This document shows positions 1 through 9,510 of a stretch of DNA of 64,000 bases, one piece after another. Source of the DNA: Paraburkholderia aromaticivorans (GTDB taxonomy: Bacteria > Pseudomonadota > Gammaproteobacteria > Burkholderiales > Burkholderiaceae); NCBI RefSeq assembly GCF_012689525.1, contig NZ_CP051516.1, positions 1,736,001-1,800,000 of the forward strand, read 5' to 3'. A program made the translations under genes and the position numbers. The first letter of the stretch is position 1. The number at the start of each line of letters is the position of its first letter. The notes under the pieces are model-generated. The model was given only the letters and a program-made list of their open reading frames with translations, was not told the origin of the DNA and made no database searches.

Positions 1-27
1 GCGCAAAAGCACTCACTCCGATCGACA

Positions 28-3000
28 GTGGAGTCCACCGTGGATCTCACCGGATATGAGTTGGAGCCGCTGCACGACGACGGCGACTTCTCCCTATATC
101 GCGCCCGGAGACCCCGCCATTCCGTCTCGGTGCTCGCGCTGGTCGCCACGCGCACGGCCTCGCAGGGCTCGCAGGGCATGAGCCGGCTCGAGCACGAATA
201 CGGATTAGCCTCGCTGCTCGATTCGAGCTGGGCGGCTCAGCCGCTCGCGCTGTACCGCCGCAGAGAGCCGCCCATGCTCGTTCTCGACGACGACGGCGGC
301 GAGCCCCTCTATCGCTTACTCGGCCGTCCGCTGGAGCTCACGCGGTGGTTGCGCATCGCCGTCAATCTGGCGAGGGTGGTCGGCCACGTTCACCGCTGCG
401 GTCTCGTTCACAAAGACATCAAGCCGGCGAATGTGCTCGTCGACGGGAGCGGCAACGTACGGCTCACCGGCTTCGGCATCGCTTCGCAACTGCCGCACGA
501 ACATCAGCCGCCCGCGCCGCCGGAGATCGTAGCCGGGACCTTCGCGTATATGGCGCCCGAGCAGACGGGCCGCATGAACCGTTCGATCGATACGCGCAGC
601 GATCTCTACTCGCTCGGCGTCACTCTGTACGAGATGCTCACCGGGTCGCTGCCGTTCACCGCATCGGACGCGATGGAATGGATTCATTGCCACATTGCGC
701 GCAGGCCGACACCGCCAGGCGAGCGCGTCGACGGTATTCCGACGGCGGTCGAGGGGATCGTGCTGAAGCTCCTCGCCAAAGCCGCCGAGGACCGTTACCA
801 GACCGCGGCGGGTGTCGAAGCCGACCTCCGTTCGTGCCTCGTGGCATGGGAGGCGCACCATCGCATCGACCCATTCCCGCTGGGTGCGCACGACGCGTCC
901 GACCGCATGCTGGTCCCCGAAAAACTGTACGGACGCGAGGCACAAATCGAAGCGCTCGTGACAGCGTTCGATCGTGTCGTGGCCAGCGGGGCGGCCGAAC
1001 TGGTGCTGATCTCGGGCTATCCGGGCATCGGCAAGTCGTCGGTCGTCAGCGAGTTGCACAGGGTGCTGGTGCCGCCACGCGGCCTGTTCGCGTCCGGCAA
1101 GTTCGATCAGTACAAACGTGACATCCCTTATGTGCCATTTGCACAAGCCTTCCAGACGCTCGTACGCAACCTGCTGAGCCAGAGCGACGCGGAGGTCGAG
1201 CCGTGGCGGCACGCGCTGATGGAGGCGCTCGGGCCCAACGGTCAGTTGATTGTGAATCTGATCCCCGAGCTTGCGCTGATCATCGGCGAGCAGCCGCCCG
1301 CGCCCATTCTGCCGCCGCAGGATGCACAAAACCGCTTCCAGATCGTATTTCGACGTTTTCTCGGCGTGTTTGCGCGACCCGAGCATCCGCTCGCGCTGTT
1401 TATCGACGATCTGCAATGGGTCGATACGGCGACGCTCGACCTGCTCGCCCACCTCGTCACGCATCCGGACGTGAAGCACGTTCTGCTGGTCGGCGCGTAC
1501 CGGGACAACGAGGTGGATGCATCGCACCCGTTTGCGCGCACGCTCGAGTCGATCAGTCACGCCGAAGGGAAGGTGCAGCAGATAGAGCTCGCGCCGCTCA
1601 CGCCGGAGAGCGTCACGCAACTCGTGGCTGATTCGCTTCACTGCGACGGCGCGACGGCCGGGCCGCTCGCGCAACTGGTGCACGAGAAGACGGGCGGCAA
1701 TCCGTTCTTCGCGATCCAGTTTCTGATGGCGCTCGCCGATGAAGACCTGCTCACGTTCGATCAGCGCGCCGCGGCGTGGTGCTGGGATTTGCCGCGCATC
1801 CGTGCGAAGGGTTTTACCGAGAACGTCGCCGATTTGATGGCGGCGAAGCTGAGCCGCTTGCCACCGCTGACGCGCGACGCGTTGGGGCAACTGGCGTGCC
1901 TCGGCAACATCGCTGAAGTGATCGCACTGACGCGGGTTCAGGGCGGATCCGAAGAGACGATGCACGCGAATCTGTGGGAAGCCGTGCGGACGGGCCTCGT
2001 TTTTCGCGTGGCCAACGCCTATGAATTCGCACACGACCGCGTGCAGGAGGCCGCCTATGCGTTGATCCCCGCCGACGAGCGCGCCGCCGCGCATCTGCAA
2101 ATTGGCCGGGCGCTCGTGTCGCGGACCCCGTCGGAAGCGCTTGAAGATGCCATCTTCGACATCGTCAACCATCTCAATCGCGGCGCGGCGCTGATCGTGA
2201 CGGAGCCGGAGCGCGAGCAGGTCGTTGCGTTGAACCTCATCGCGGGCCGGCGCGCGATGAATTCGACGGCCTACGCGGCCGCGCGCAGCTATCTGGCGCA
2301 GGGCGTGGCGCTGCTGTCGCCCGACGCATGGACGCAGCGCTACGACAGCACGTTCGATCTCTATCTCGCGTTTTCGGAGTGTGAATATCTGGTCGGCGAT
2401 TTTGCGAAAGCCGACGCGCTGGCCGACATGATGCTCGTGAGAGCGCGCTCCAATCTCGATCGTGCGAAGGTCTTCAGCCTGCGGATCGAGTTGTATCAGC
2501 TCGCCGGAAGATATGACGAGAGCTTCGCGGTCGCGCTGGTTGCGCTGCGCGATTTCGGCATCGCCTTTCCTGAGAGCGATCAGGACATCCAGGCTGCCGT
2601 CGACGACGGGTTGCGGGACGTTCGCGTCAATCAGGCCGGGCGTTCCGTCGACGACCTGGTCGAGGTGCCGGTGGCGACGGATCCGGCGATCCGTGCGATC
2701 GTCAACCTTCTCCTTCAGGCGATGAACTGCGCTTTCGCTGCGCGGCCCGCGTTTTACCCGCTCATCACTCTGAAGGCGGTGAACCTCTCCTTGCAACACG
2801 GCAATACCGAGAACTCCAGTTTTGCTTATGGCAATTACGCGTTGATGCTGGTGTCCCTGATCGGCGATATCCCCACTGCGGTGCAATTTTCAGAGATGTC
2901 GCTCAAGCTGAATGAGAAGTTCGGCAATCGGCGCCTGAATGGAAAGCTGCTTCACCTGTACGGCGCCCATGTCAATTTCTGGCGCTGCCACATTGCAACT

Positions 3001-5559
3001 AATCTGCCGGTGCTCGAACGGGCCACCGCTGCGTGCCTGGAAGCGGGCGACCTCGTTTTTGCAGGCAACGTCGCCTTCAACGCGGTTTGGCAGACGATCG
3101 AGAAAGGCGCGGTCCTCGAAGACGTGCAGACGCTCTCGGAAAAGTACGCGGCGCTCGCGCGCGCGAGTCACAACGACGCGGTGTATGAGTTGATCCGGGT
3201 CGAGCGGCAATTCGTCATCAGTCTTCGCGGCAAGACGACCGAACCGTTGAACCTGAACGACGAGACGTTCGACGAAGCAGCCTGCTTCGAGGCCATCATC
3301 AAATCGAATTTCGGCTGCGCGATCGGCGTCTATCGCATCATCAAGGTCGTGCTTGCTTTCCTCGATGGCCGGTATGCCGAGGCGTTGGAGGCTGCGGACC
3401 GGGCGGAGGCGGTCCTCAGTTCTGTCATGGCATTGGCGATCGAGCCGACCTATCACTTCTTTCATGCGCTCACCTTGACGGCGCTTTATCCGCAGGCATC
3501 CGAGGAACAGCAGCAAGTCTATAAGCACCTTCTTGCAGCGAAACTCAGGAAGCTCGAAATGTGGGCTGAGCATTGCCCGGAGAACTATCAGAATCGCTAC
3601 GCGCTTGTCTGTGCGGAGTTCGCGCGTCTGGAGGGCCGCGATCTCGACGCCATGCGCCTTTACGAGCAGGCTGTCCACTCCGCTCATGAGAACGGCTTTC
3701 TGCACCACGAAGGCATCGCCAACGAACTCGCCGGTCGCTTCTATCTAAGCAGCGGTCTCAGGACGAGCGCCGATGCGTATTTGCGCAACGCGCGTCATTG
3801 CTTCGCCTTTTGGGGCGCGGACGGCAAAGTCGCGCAACTCGACGCGGAGTTTCCCCGCCTCGCCAGTCAGGACGGGAGCAATGCCACGTCGACACTCAGC
3901 TTCGATTGGCGGCAGTTCGACGCCGCGACGCTGCTCAAGGCGTCGCAAGCCCTGTCCAGCGAGATCGAACTGGATGGCCTGATCGAGCGCCTGATGACGA
4001 TAGCGCTGCAGACATCAGGCGCCGATCGGGGCCTGTTAGTTGTGCCGCAACAGCCGGACGGCTACCGGATCGAGGCAGAGGCGCGCATCAATGGGCACGG
4101 GATCGCGTTGAACCGAAAGCCGCTTGCCCATTCCGCCGTCCCTGCCGCCATTCTGCGTTATGTGATCCACACGCAGAAGGTCGTCATCATCGACGATGCC
4201 TTGATACCCAATATGTTCTCGCAGGACAGCTACCTGGCAAGTGGCGCGACGCGATCCCTGTTCTGCCTGCCGCTGGTCAGACAGGGCACGCTCAGCGGCC
4301 TGCTGTATCTCGAGAACACGGCCACGTCGCATGTTTTTACGGCGCGCCGCTCCTCGCTGCTCGATTTGCTGGCGTCACAGGCGGCCATTTCGCTCGAGAA
4401 CACGCGTCTTTATGCCGATCTTCAGGAGCGCGAGGCAAAGGTCCGGCGTCTGGTGGATTCCAACATCATCGGGATCCACATTTGGGACTTTGAAGGCAAC
4501 GTCGTCGAAGCCAACGACGCTTTCCTGCGCATCGTGGATTACAGCCGGGAAGATCTCGTCTCAGGACGTATCCGCTGGCCCGATCTGACTCCGCCCGAGT
4601 GGCGTGAGCTCGACGAACGGGTGAGGGCCGAATTGACGACCACCGGAAGCGCCAAACCGTTCGAGAAAGAATACTTCCGCAAGGATGGCAGCCGGGTGCC
4701 GGTGCTGGTCGGCGCGGCGGCGTTCGGCGACCGTGAAGGGCAGGGCGTCGCTTTCATCCTCGACCTGACCGACCAGAAGCGGGCGCAACAGGACGTACGC
4801 GACAGCGAGCGACGATATATCGGACTCCAGATGGAACTGGCGCATTCCAATCGCGTGGCCACGATGGGCCAGCTATCGGCATCGATTGCTCACGAAGTGA
4901 AGCAACCCATTACCGCAACGGTTGCCTACGCCAGTGCGGCCTTGCGCTGGCTGGCGGCGCGCCCGCCCAATCTCGACGAGGTGCGTCAGGCGCTCAACCG
5001 GATTGTCGCGGATGGCGGCCGCGCCAATAACATCGTCGACCGCACCCGCGCTTTCTTTAAAAAGGAGCCACAGCGCAAGGACGGCCTCGACATCAACGAA
5101 ACGATTCTCGAGTTGATCGCGTTCATGCGAAGTGAAGCCAGCAAGCACGATGTCGAGCTTGCCGCGCAGCTGGCTGAGGGATTGCCGCAGATCCAGGGCG
5201 ATCGGGTACAGCTGCAGCAAGTGATGCTCAATCTGATGATCAACGCCCTTGAAGCAATGAGCGCAACGGACGTCGGCGAGCGAACGCTTTTGATCCGATC
5301 TGGCAGGTCCGGCGTCGACGAACTCTGCATTAGCGTGGAGGATTCTGGACCGGGCCTCGACGCCGAGCATCTGGAAGGCGTCTTCGAGGCATTTTTTACG
5401 ACCAAACCCAACGGGCTGGGGATGGGGCTGCCGATCTGCCGCTCGATCGTGGAAAGTCACGGCGGACGACTATGGGTGACGTCGAACTCTGCCGGTGGCG
5501 CCACGTTTCAGTTCACGTTGCCTGCGCAAAGCAACGTACCGCATCCGGGCAACGCTTAG
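28..5559 (+). CDS. Multidomain sensor: kinase-like / AAA ATPase / GAF / PAS / histidine kinase
   Basis: This is a cytoplasmic signalling protein of 1843 aa with the layout called trifunctional Ser/Thr kinase-ATPase-histidine kinase. Domains in order: protein-kinase-like fold (about residues 10-270), AAA/STAND-type ATPase with Walker A GYPGIGKSS (K336) and Walker B LFIDDLQW, a long helical TPR-like region (about 600-1290), GAF (about 1305-1460), PAS (about 1470-1590), and HisKA/HATPase with the H-box IAHEVKQP (H1622), N-box NALEAM, G1 EDSGPGLD and G2 GLGMGLPI. The N-terminal kinase fold keeps HKD (128-130) and N135, but the DFG position reads GFG (148-150) and no beta-3 Lys is evident. It may therefore be a pseudokinase. 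Start is GTG at 28; the frame stays open to base 1, so the true start could lie before the window. Two response regulators follow on the opposite strand and are plausible partners. No membrane segment is seen. Confidence 0.9.
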   Translation: MESTVDLTGYELEPLHDDGDFSLYRARRPRHSVSVLALVATRTASQGSQGMSRLEHEYGLASLLDSSWAAQPLALYRRREPPMLVLDDDGGEPLYRLLGRPLELTRWLRIAVNLARVVGHVHRCGLVHKDIKPANVLVDGSGNVRLTGFGIASQLPHEHQPPAPPEIVAGTFAYMAPEQTGRMNRSIDTRSDLYSLGVTLYEMLTGSLPFTASDAMEWIHCHIARRPTPPGERVDGIPTAVEGIVLKLLAKAAEDRYQTAAGVEADLRSCLVAWEAHHRIDPFPLGAHDASDRMLVPEKLYGREAQIEALVTAFDRVVASGAAELVLISGYPGIGKSSVVSELHRVLVPPRGLFASGKFDQYKRDIPYVPFAQAFQTLVRNLLSQSDAEVEPWRHALMEALGPNGQLIVNLIPELALIIGEQPPAPILPPQDAQNRFQIVFRRFLGVFARPEHPLALFIDDLQWVDTATLDLLAHLVTHPDVKHVLLVGAYRDNEVDASHPFARTLESISHAEGKVQQIELAPLTPESVTQLVADSLHCDGATAGPLAQLVHEKTGGNPFFAIQFLMALADEDLLTFDQRAAAWCWDLPRIRAKGFTENVADLMAAKLSRLPPLTRDALGQLACLGNIAEVIALTRVQGGSEETMHANLWEAVRTGLVFRVANAYEFAHDRVQEAAYALIPADERAAAHLQIGRALVSRTPSEALEDAIFDIVNHLNRGAALIVTEPEREQVVALNLIAGRRAMNSTAYAAARSYLAQGVALLSPDAWTQRYDSTFDLYLAFSECEYLVGDFAKADALADMMLVRARSNLDRAKVFSLRIELYQLAGRYDESFAVALVALRDFGIAFPESDQDIQAAVDDGLRDVRVNQAGRSVDDLVEVPVATDPAIRAIVNLLLQAMNCAFAARPAFYPLITLKAVNLSLQHGNTENSSFAYGNYALMLVSLIGDIPTAVQFSEMSLKLNEKFGNRRLNGKLLHLYGAHVNFWRCHIATNLPVLERATAACLEAGDLVFAGNVAFNAVWQTIEKGAVLEDVQTLSEKYAALARASHNDAVYELIRVERQFVISLRGKTTEPLNLNDETFDEAACFEAIIKSNFGCAIGVYRIIKVVLAFLDGRYAEALEAADRAEAVLSSVMALAIEPTYHFFHALTLTALYPQASEEQQQVYKHLLAAKLRKLEMWAEHCPENYQNRYALVCAEFARLEGRDLDAMRLYEQAVHSAHENGFLHHEGIANELAGRFYLSSGLRTSADAYLRNARHCFAFWGADGKVAQLDAEFPRLASQDGSNATSTLSFDWRQFDAATLLKASQALSSEIELDGLIERLMTIALQTSGADRGLLVVPQQPDGYRIEAEARINGHGIALNRKPLAHSAVPAAILRYVIHTQKVVIIDDALIPNMFSQDSYLASGATRSLFCLPLVRQGTLSGLLYLENTATSHVFTARRSSLLDLLASQAAISLENTRLYADLQEREAKVRRLVDSNIIGIHIWDFEGNVVEANDAFLRIVDYSREDLVSGRIRWPDLTPPEWRELDERVRAELTTTGSAKPFEKEYFRKDGSRVPVLVGAAAFGDREGQGVAFILDLTDQKRAQQDVRDSERRYIGLQMELAHSNRVATMGQLSASIAHEVKQPITATVAYASAALRWLAARPPNLDEVRQALNRIVADGGRANNIVDRTRAFFKKEPQRKDGLDINETILELIAFMRSEASKHDVELAAQLAEGLPQIQGDRVQLQQVMLNLMINALEAMSATDVGERTLLIRSGRSGVDELCISVEDSGPGLDAEHLEGVFEAFFTTKPNGLGMGLPICRSIVESHGGRLWVTSNSAGGATFQFTLPAQSNVPHPGNA

Positions 5560-5610
5560 TTCAGGCGATCGCGATATACACGCTGACAAGGCGACGGATT
5601 TTCAGCCAGC

Positions 5611-5988
5611 TCACTTCCTCAGTATCTCGCCAATCAGCGCGAGCAGCCGCGCGTCATCCACTGGCTTTGAGAAGAAGCCGGCGGCTCCGCCGGCTTCAGC
5701 TCGCTCGAGAAGCTCTTGCGTCGCGTAGGCGGTAATGAAAATGACAGGAACTGGCCGCTCCCATAGCTTGATCGATTCAAGCAGCGCAAAACCGTCCATG
5801 CCCGGCATGTGAATATCCGCGACAACAAGCTTCAGTGCGGAGCGGCGCGTATCACCTAGAAGATGGTTGGCGGACTCATAAACAATCACCTTCCAGTTTG
5901 CCGAACGAAGCAAACTGGATGTCGCCATCCGGACGAATTCGTCGTCGTCCACCACCCCAATAACTGCAGGAGAGCGCTTTGTTCTCAT
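5611..5988 (-). CDS. Single-domain response regulator (CheY-like receiver)
   Basis: A stand-alone receiver of about 125 aa with no output domain. The acidic pocket (VVDDDE), the phosphoacceptor in ADIHMPGMDG, the conserved Thr in FITAYA and the Lys in SKPVDD are all present, so it should be phosphorylatable. It converges tail to tail with the large sensor kinase. It is probably a phosphorelay intermediate or output partner for that kinase or for the FixJ-type regulator next door. An in-frame ATG at 6006 would add six residues. The start at 5988 is preferred because a GGACTCGAG stretch precedes it and the receiver fold begins soon after. Confidence 0.85.
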   Translation of the reverse strand: MRTKRSPAVIGVVDDDEFVRMATSSLLRSANWKVIVYESANHLLGDTRRSALKLVVADIHMPGMDGFALLESIKLWERPVPVIFITAYATQELLERAEAGGAAGFFSKPVDDARLLALIGEILRK

Positions 5989-6172
5989 CTCGAGTCCGCA
6001 GGGCATCGAAAGGATTCGGAAAGGCTGAATCCTCTATGCAAATTACAGGCCTACGGAACAGGCGACAATAAGACCTTAGAATGATTTTAGTGACAGTTCG
6101 TATTAGCCGGGATCGATCCGGCCGAGGATGGCAGCTAGCGCGCAGCGAATCCGGAAATTGCAACCTGGCGCT

Positions 6173-6820
6173 TTAGTGCAGAGGCAGCACCTGTTGTAAC
6201 TTCCTGACGACATCAGGCACTGAGCGCGCCTGCAGCTTGTGCATCGCTTGCGCGCGATGGATCTTGACCGTCACTTCGCTCAGACACAGGAGGTCGGCGA
6301 TCTGCTTGTTCAACAGGCCGTCGGCGACCAACCCGATGACTTCCCGCTCACGCGCTGTGAGCGAATCGTAGGTTTGACGGATGCCTGTAACGATCCTCTC
6401 CTGGCGTTTTAATTCACCATCCCTTTTCAGCGCCGCGGCGATCGTATCGATCAGATCCTGATCCTTGAACGGCTTGGTCATGAAATCGAAAGCGCCCGCC
6501 TTCATTGCCTTGACGGACATCTCGATGTCACCGTGCCCGGTCAGAAATATGACCGGAAATCGAACACTTTCTTTGAAGGGATCCTGCTGCAACGTCAGGC
6601 CGCTGGTGCCTCGCAGACGAACATCAAGAATGAGACAACTCGGCACGTCCGGCATGTCCGTGGCTAGAAAATCGTCGGCCGATTCGAACGCCCGCACGTG
6701 AATTCCAACCGACATGAGCAGAGAGGTCAGGGCGCCTCGAATGGACTCGTCGTCATCGACTACATAAACAAGCGAGTCCGGCAATGATTCATTTCCCGCC
6801 CCAACCTTGTCATGTTTCAT
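6173..6820 (-). CDS. FixJ/NarL-type two-component response regulator
   Basis: A 215-aa transcription factor with an N-terminal receiver (VVDDDES acidic pocket, LILDVRL with the phospho-Asp, FLTGHGD, TKPFKD Lys). The C-terminal LuxR-type helix-turn-helix runs roughly over residues 150-205 (SLTAREREVIGLVADG, then NKQIADLL and SEVTVKIHR). This is the FixJ/NodW/TodT architecture that pairs with PAS-containing histidine kinases like the one upstream. It shares a strand with the single-domain receiver, with 166 bp between them, so separate promoters are likely. The target genes cannot be told from the sequence. Confidence 0.9.
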   Translation of the reverse strand: MKHDKVGAGNESLPDSLVYVVDDDESIRGALTSLLMSVGIHVRAFESADDFLATDMPDVPSCLILDVRLRGTSGLTLQQDPFKESVRFPVIFLTGHGDIEMSVKAMKAGAFDFMTKPFKDQDLIDTIAAALKRDGELKRQERIVTGIRQTYDSLTAREREVIGLVADGLLNKQIADLLCLSEVTVKIHRAQAMHKLQARSVPDVVRKLQQVLPLH

Positions 6821-7051
6821 CGCTCGATCTTCGAAAAGTTCGTCACGTTAAGCTGACGCCGATACTTTTCGTATAGTAAGCAATGCTCGCGCTTATCGCT
6901 ACCTATTGCGCATGGTCTTCCCTGGTTTCATTGCGCCGTAACTTATTCCGTTGCCCGGTAGCCCGAGCGGCGTTCAAGCAAGGACGCCGTTTCTTCTGAC
7001 GAATCGAGTGATCCGAATGGCAGAAGCATCGGTCCGCATCCGCAAATTGAC

Positions 7052-7180
7052 TCACAGCAGGCAAACACGACTCAGATCCACTGTCCGCCGATACACGTTC
7101 TTGTTGAGCCACGGGACGAAGGTGTACTCGTCGTAGGCATGGGTGCCGAGAAAAATCCAGTTGTGCAATACGCGAGACAT
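7052..7180 (-). CDS. Small 42-aa protein with near-consensus Shine-Dalgarno
   Basis: Too short for usual gene-length cut-offs. An ATG at 7178-7180 is preceded on the minus strand by GAGGAGGTGGTT, close to a perfect ribosome-binding site. The frame encodes 42 residues (starting MSRVLHNWIFLG, containing HAYDEYTFVPWLNKNVYRR) and stops at 7052. The peptide is rich in aromatic residues and lacks a clear membrane helix. It lies 54 bp downstream of the small membrane protein on the same strand and may share its transcript. I do not recognise a family. It could also be the head of a truncated longer gene. Confidence 0.4.
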   Translation of the reverse strand: MSRVLHNWIFLGTHAYDEYTFVPWLNKNVYRRTVDLSRVCLL

Positions 7181-7234
7181 AACCACCTCCTCAAATAAGT
7201 GCGTCGACGCGCAACCGCATGTCTATCGAGGTCG

Positions 7235-7693
7235 CTATTGCTGGCGAGACTGCTTTTCTCGCGACGATGCGACGGCGAATGCCATCACGCATGCGGCCTT
7301 GCTGAAGCATTCGATCGATGAAAAGATTGCTATTGCGAAGGAATGGTTGAATTCCATCGGTAGTGCGGGTGCGATGGCCAACACGCTCGCACCGCAGAGA
7401 AAGGCAAACGTTTCGCGAGCGAAGCGTGCTTTGGCAACGGCAGCGAGACCTGTGCCGACCACGACGAGCTTCGACAGGAGCAGGGCAAGCAGCCCGGCGT
7501 GGGCGTCGGACCCGCCCAACTCTAGCGGCGCTTCAATCAAAGACCACCCACAGACGACAAGCACGAGTGTTTTGAACACCCGCTCGGAGAGCGCATTCAC
7601 TGCGTCGGCGTCGGTCTGTATCCCGCGCGGTGTCGACGGGAGCGCGTCGCCGTGCAGACTGATCACCGAATTTGCTGTTTCCCTTGCATTCAC
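7235..7693 (-). CDS. Small integral membrane protein, unknown function
   Basis: A 152-aa protein with about four predicted membrane helices: around residues 40-60 (VFKTLVLVVCGWSL), 66-90 (LLALLLSKLVVVGTGLA), 95-115 (FAFLCGASVLAIAPAL) and 120-145. The N terminus is polar and probably cytoplasmic. A strong ribosome-binding site (AGGAGGG) lies about 12 nt before the ATG, which argues this frame is real rather than the overlapping plus-strand frame. No family is recognised. The gene is followed by the small 42-aa frame on the same strand. Confidence 0.6.
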   Translation of the reverse strand: MNARETANSVISLHGDALPSTPRGIQTDADAVNALSERVFKTLVLVVCGWSLIEAPLELGGSDAHAGLLALLLSKLVVVGTGLAAVAKARFARETFAFLCGASVLAIAPALPMEFNHSFAIAIFSSIECFSKAACVMAFAVASSREKQSRQQ

Positions 7694-8086
7694 GACTCGC
7701 CCTCCTGGTCGGTGGCGCGCGAGACGGCCGCACTCGCCATGAAATCAAGGTATACGGCCCGGCCGTTGAAAACCATTGTACGAACGGGTGGGATTGCCTC
7801 TAAAAAAGCGTGTGGAACTCATACGGCCGTATATCCAATGGGATCGAAATCCAGTCTCGGGGATGTCGATGCGAGTAGACGGCCCGCGCCATTTCCGCGC
7901 GCAGCTATCGGCGAATAGGGAGACCTTGGTTACACGGTGTAAAGAGTGAATTGAGGCTAGCCTGGTTCGTGGCATCGCGGTTCGGCTCTATGATCCTTCC
8001 ACCCGACGCCGCCCGGTGACGTATCACGTGTTCTTCACGATCCGCGCAACGGGCCTGCGCAACAGCGAAATCTAACGGAATTAGCG
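7694..8086. other. Intergenic region with a 12-bp palindrome
   Basis: 393 bp between the membrane protein gene and the DsbA-like gene. It holds a perfect 12-bp palindrome ATACGGCCGTAT (about 7819-7830), and a related GTATACGGCCCGGCCG stretch about 70 bp earlier. Small frames on either strand lack ribosome-binding sites and recognisable content. It probably carries the divergent promoters of the two flanking genes. Confidence 0.4.
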
Positions 8087-8719
8087 ATGAAACTCATATT
8101 TGTAGGCGATCCAATGTGCTCCTGGTGTTATGGCTTCCACAAGGAGATGACAACCCTCGTAGAGCCAATGCCCGACCTTGAAGTACAGGTGGTGCTGGGT
8201 GGCCTGGCCGCGGGCTCCACACAGGTTCTGGACGACGCAGGCAAGCAGTTTCGCCTGACGCACTGGGCCCGCGTCGAGCAACTGAGCGGCGCGCAATTCA
8301 ATCGTGAAGCGTTGCTTGCGAGGAAGAACTTTGTGTATGACACTGAACCGGTCTGCCGCGCGGTGGTAACGGCCCGTCTGATCAAGCCCGCGGCCAATCT
8401 GCTGACGGTCTTCGGCGCGTTCCAGCGGGCATTCTATGTCGATGGACTTGATACCACGAATGGCAAGGTTCTGGCAGAGATCGGCGCGTCGGCGTTGAAG
8501 GCTGCGGGGTTTGACGTCGACGCCGAGGCGTTTTTCACCGTCTGGTCCTCGGACGAAGCGATACAGGCCACTCGCGCGGATTTCGCGCTGACCCGCCGGT
8601 TGGGTGTGTCGGGCTTCCCATCGTTGTTTGTTGAGCAGAACGGAAAGATTGGGCAGCTCAGTTCGGGCTACGCTACGGCGGCCAGTGTTCAACAGACGCT
8701 CATGCGCCTGGCCGCATAA
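8087..8719 (+). CDS. DsbA-family / FrnE-like thioredoxin-fold protein
   Basis: A 210-aa thioredoxin-fold protein with the redox motif CSWC at residues 11-14, directly after a beta strand (KLIFVGDPM), and the cis-proline loop SGFPSLFV near residue 180. The helical insertion between them is typical of the DsbA/FrnE/HCCA-isomerase group. There is no signal peptide, so it acts in the cytoplasm, unlike periplasmic DsbA. Likely a thiol oxidoreductase or isomerase, perhaps in oxidative stress defence; the substrate is unknown. It is monocistronic and its ribosome-binding site is weak. Confidence 0.85.
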   Translation: MKLIFVGDPMCSWCYGFHKEMTTLVEPMPDLEVQVVLGGLAAGSTQVLDDAGKQFRLTHWARVEQLSGAQFNREALLARKNFVYDTEPVCRAVVTARLIKPAANLLTVFGAFQRAFYVDGLDTTNGKVLAEIGASALKAAGFDVDAEAFFTVWSSDEAIQATRADFALTRRLGVSGFPSLFVEQNGKIGQLSSGYATAASVQQTLMRLAA

Positions 8720-9087
8720 GCGCACCCACCGGGCACAGACCGTAGGCACGTCGCGCAAGAATGCGGTTATGCCGATCGCCGGACGCCGATCGCCCGGTGC
8801 GGACTCGCGGCGCAGGTGTATGCAGGGAAGGAATCGGGCCGATGCCAGAAGTATTGCCGAGGAAAAAGCCCTTTTCCTGAGCGCGCATTCTATCCACACC
8901 TCAATGGCCATATCATGGCTCGGAGCAAATACGCAGACGCATTGACCGATAGGTGGACAAGCGGCAGCCGTCCTTGGGCGTTTGAGTCATCGAGCGTCTG
9001 TTCGGGGCGCTTAACGTGTTGTTATCGGCGTGGCGTCCCGTTCAGCGAGAGTGAAACGTTACGTTTCGATTCATAAGGAGCGCGGCC
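8720..9087. other. Intergenic region upstream of the DUF3331 gene
   Basis: 368 bp without a convincing gene. Frames on both strands are Arg/Cys-rich and have no start signals. The right end carries an inverted repeat (listed separately) and the AAGGAG ribosome-binding site of the next gene. Confidence 0.5.
9053..9067. promoter_or_regulatory. Inverted repeat, possible operator
   Basis: GAAACG-TTA-CGTTTC is a perfect 6-bp inverted repeat with a 3-bp centre. It ends 20 bp before the start codon of the DUF3331 gene, just upstream of its AAGGAG. The position suits a repressor site or a small leader hairpin. No promoter was assigned. Confidence 0.3.
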
Positions 9088-9510
9088 ATGCTGGTTAGCC
9101 GAGTCGACCCGTGGGGTCAGACGATACGACTGTTGTCATCGGGATTTCGATGCCCCAATGCGGACGCTGATACGACGCCCGTGCCAAAACGCGGGACATG
9201 CTATGGCTTCGAGGCGATGCCAGGCACTAGTCACTTACCTCATCTGAAGGTGAGTCTGATTGAGCGGACCACCTCGCTCACCGTGACCATTGCATGGCGG
9301 GACCCCACGAGCTGCTTCTACGGCGCCCAGGTCTGGCGGCTCGCGAACGCCAAGGTGTCAGGAACATGCGTGTTGAGCGGGCAACGGATCAGACGCGGGG
9401 ACCGCATATTTCATCCGCAGCGCTCGAAACCTGCGCCGGTCAATGCCCGCGCGATGATCCTCGAATCGGCCCTCAACGCGATTGAGCCGTTGCAGACAAG
9501 CCAGATCTAG
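9088..9510 (+). CDS. DUF3331 domain-containing protein
   Basis: A 140-aa protein whose C-terminal two thirds match my memory of DUF3331, a family found mainly in Burkholderiales: TVTIAWRDPTSCFYGAQVW, then GTCVLSGQRIRRGDRIFHP and NARAMILESAL. The Cys pair around CVLSGQ and the treble-clef-like spacing suggest a small structural or metal-binding fold, but this is inference. The ATG follows AAGGAG at good distance. Function is unknown; members often sit near transcription regulators or mobile regions. Confidence 0.75.
   Translation: MLVSRVDPWGQTIRLLSSGFRCPNADADTTPVPKRGTCYGFEAMPGTSHLPHLKVSLIERTTSLTVTIAWRDPTSCFYGAQVWRLANAKVSGTCVLSGQRIRRGDRIFHPQRSKPAPVNARAMILESALNAIEPLQTSQI

Noticed and set aside
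316..2886. Long minus-strand frame (856 aa) inside the sensor kinase gene
   Set aside because: Arg/His-rich mirror of the real gene caused by high GC3; no motifs, no start signal.
7143..7742. 199-aa plus frame opposite the small membrane protein
   Set aside because: Low-complexity Ser/Thr/Arg/Ala content; the minus frame has membrane helices and a strong AGGAGGG site.
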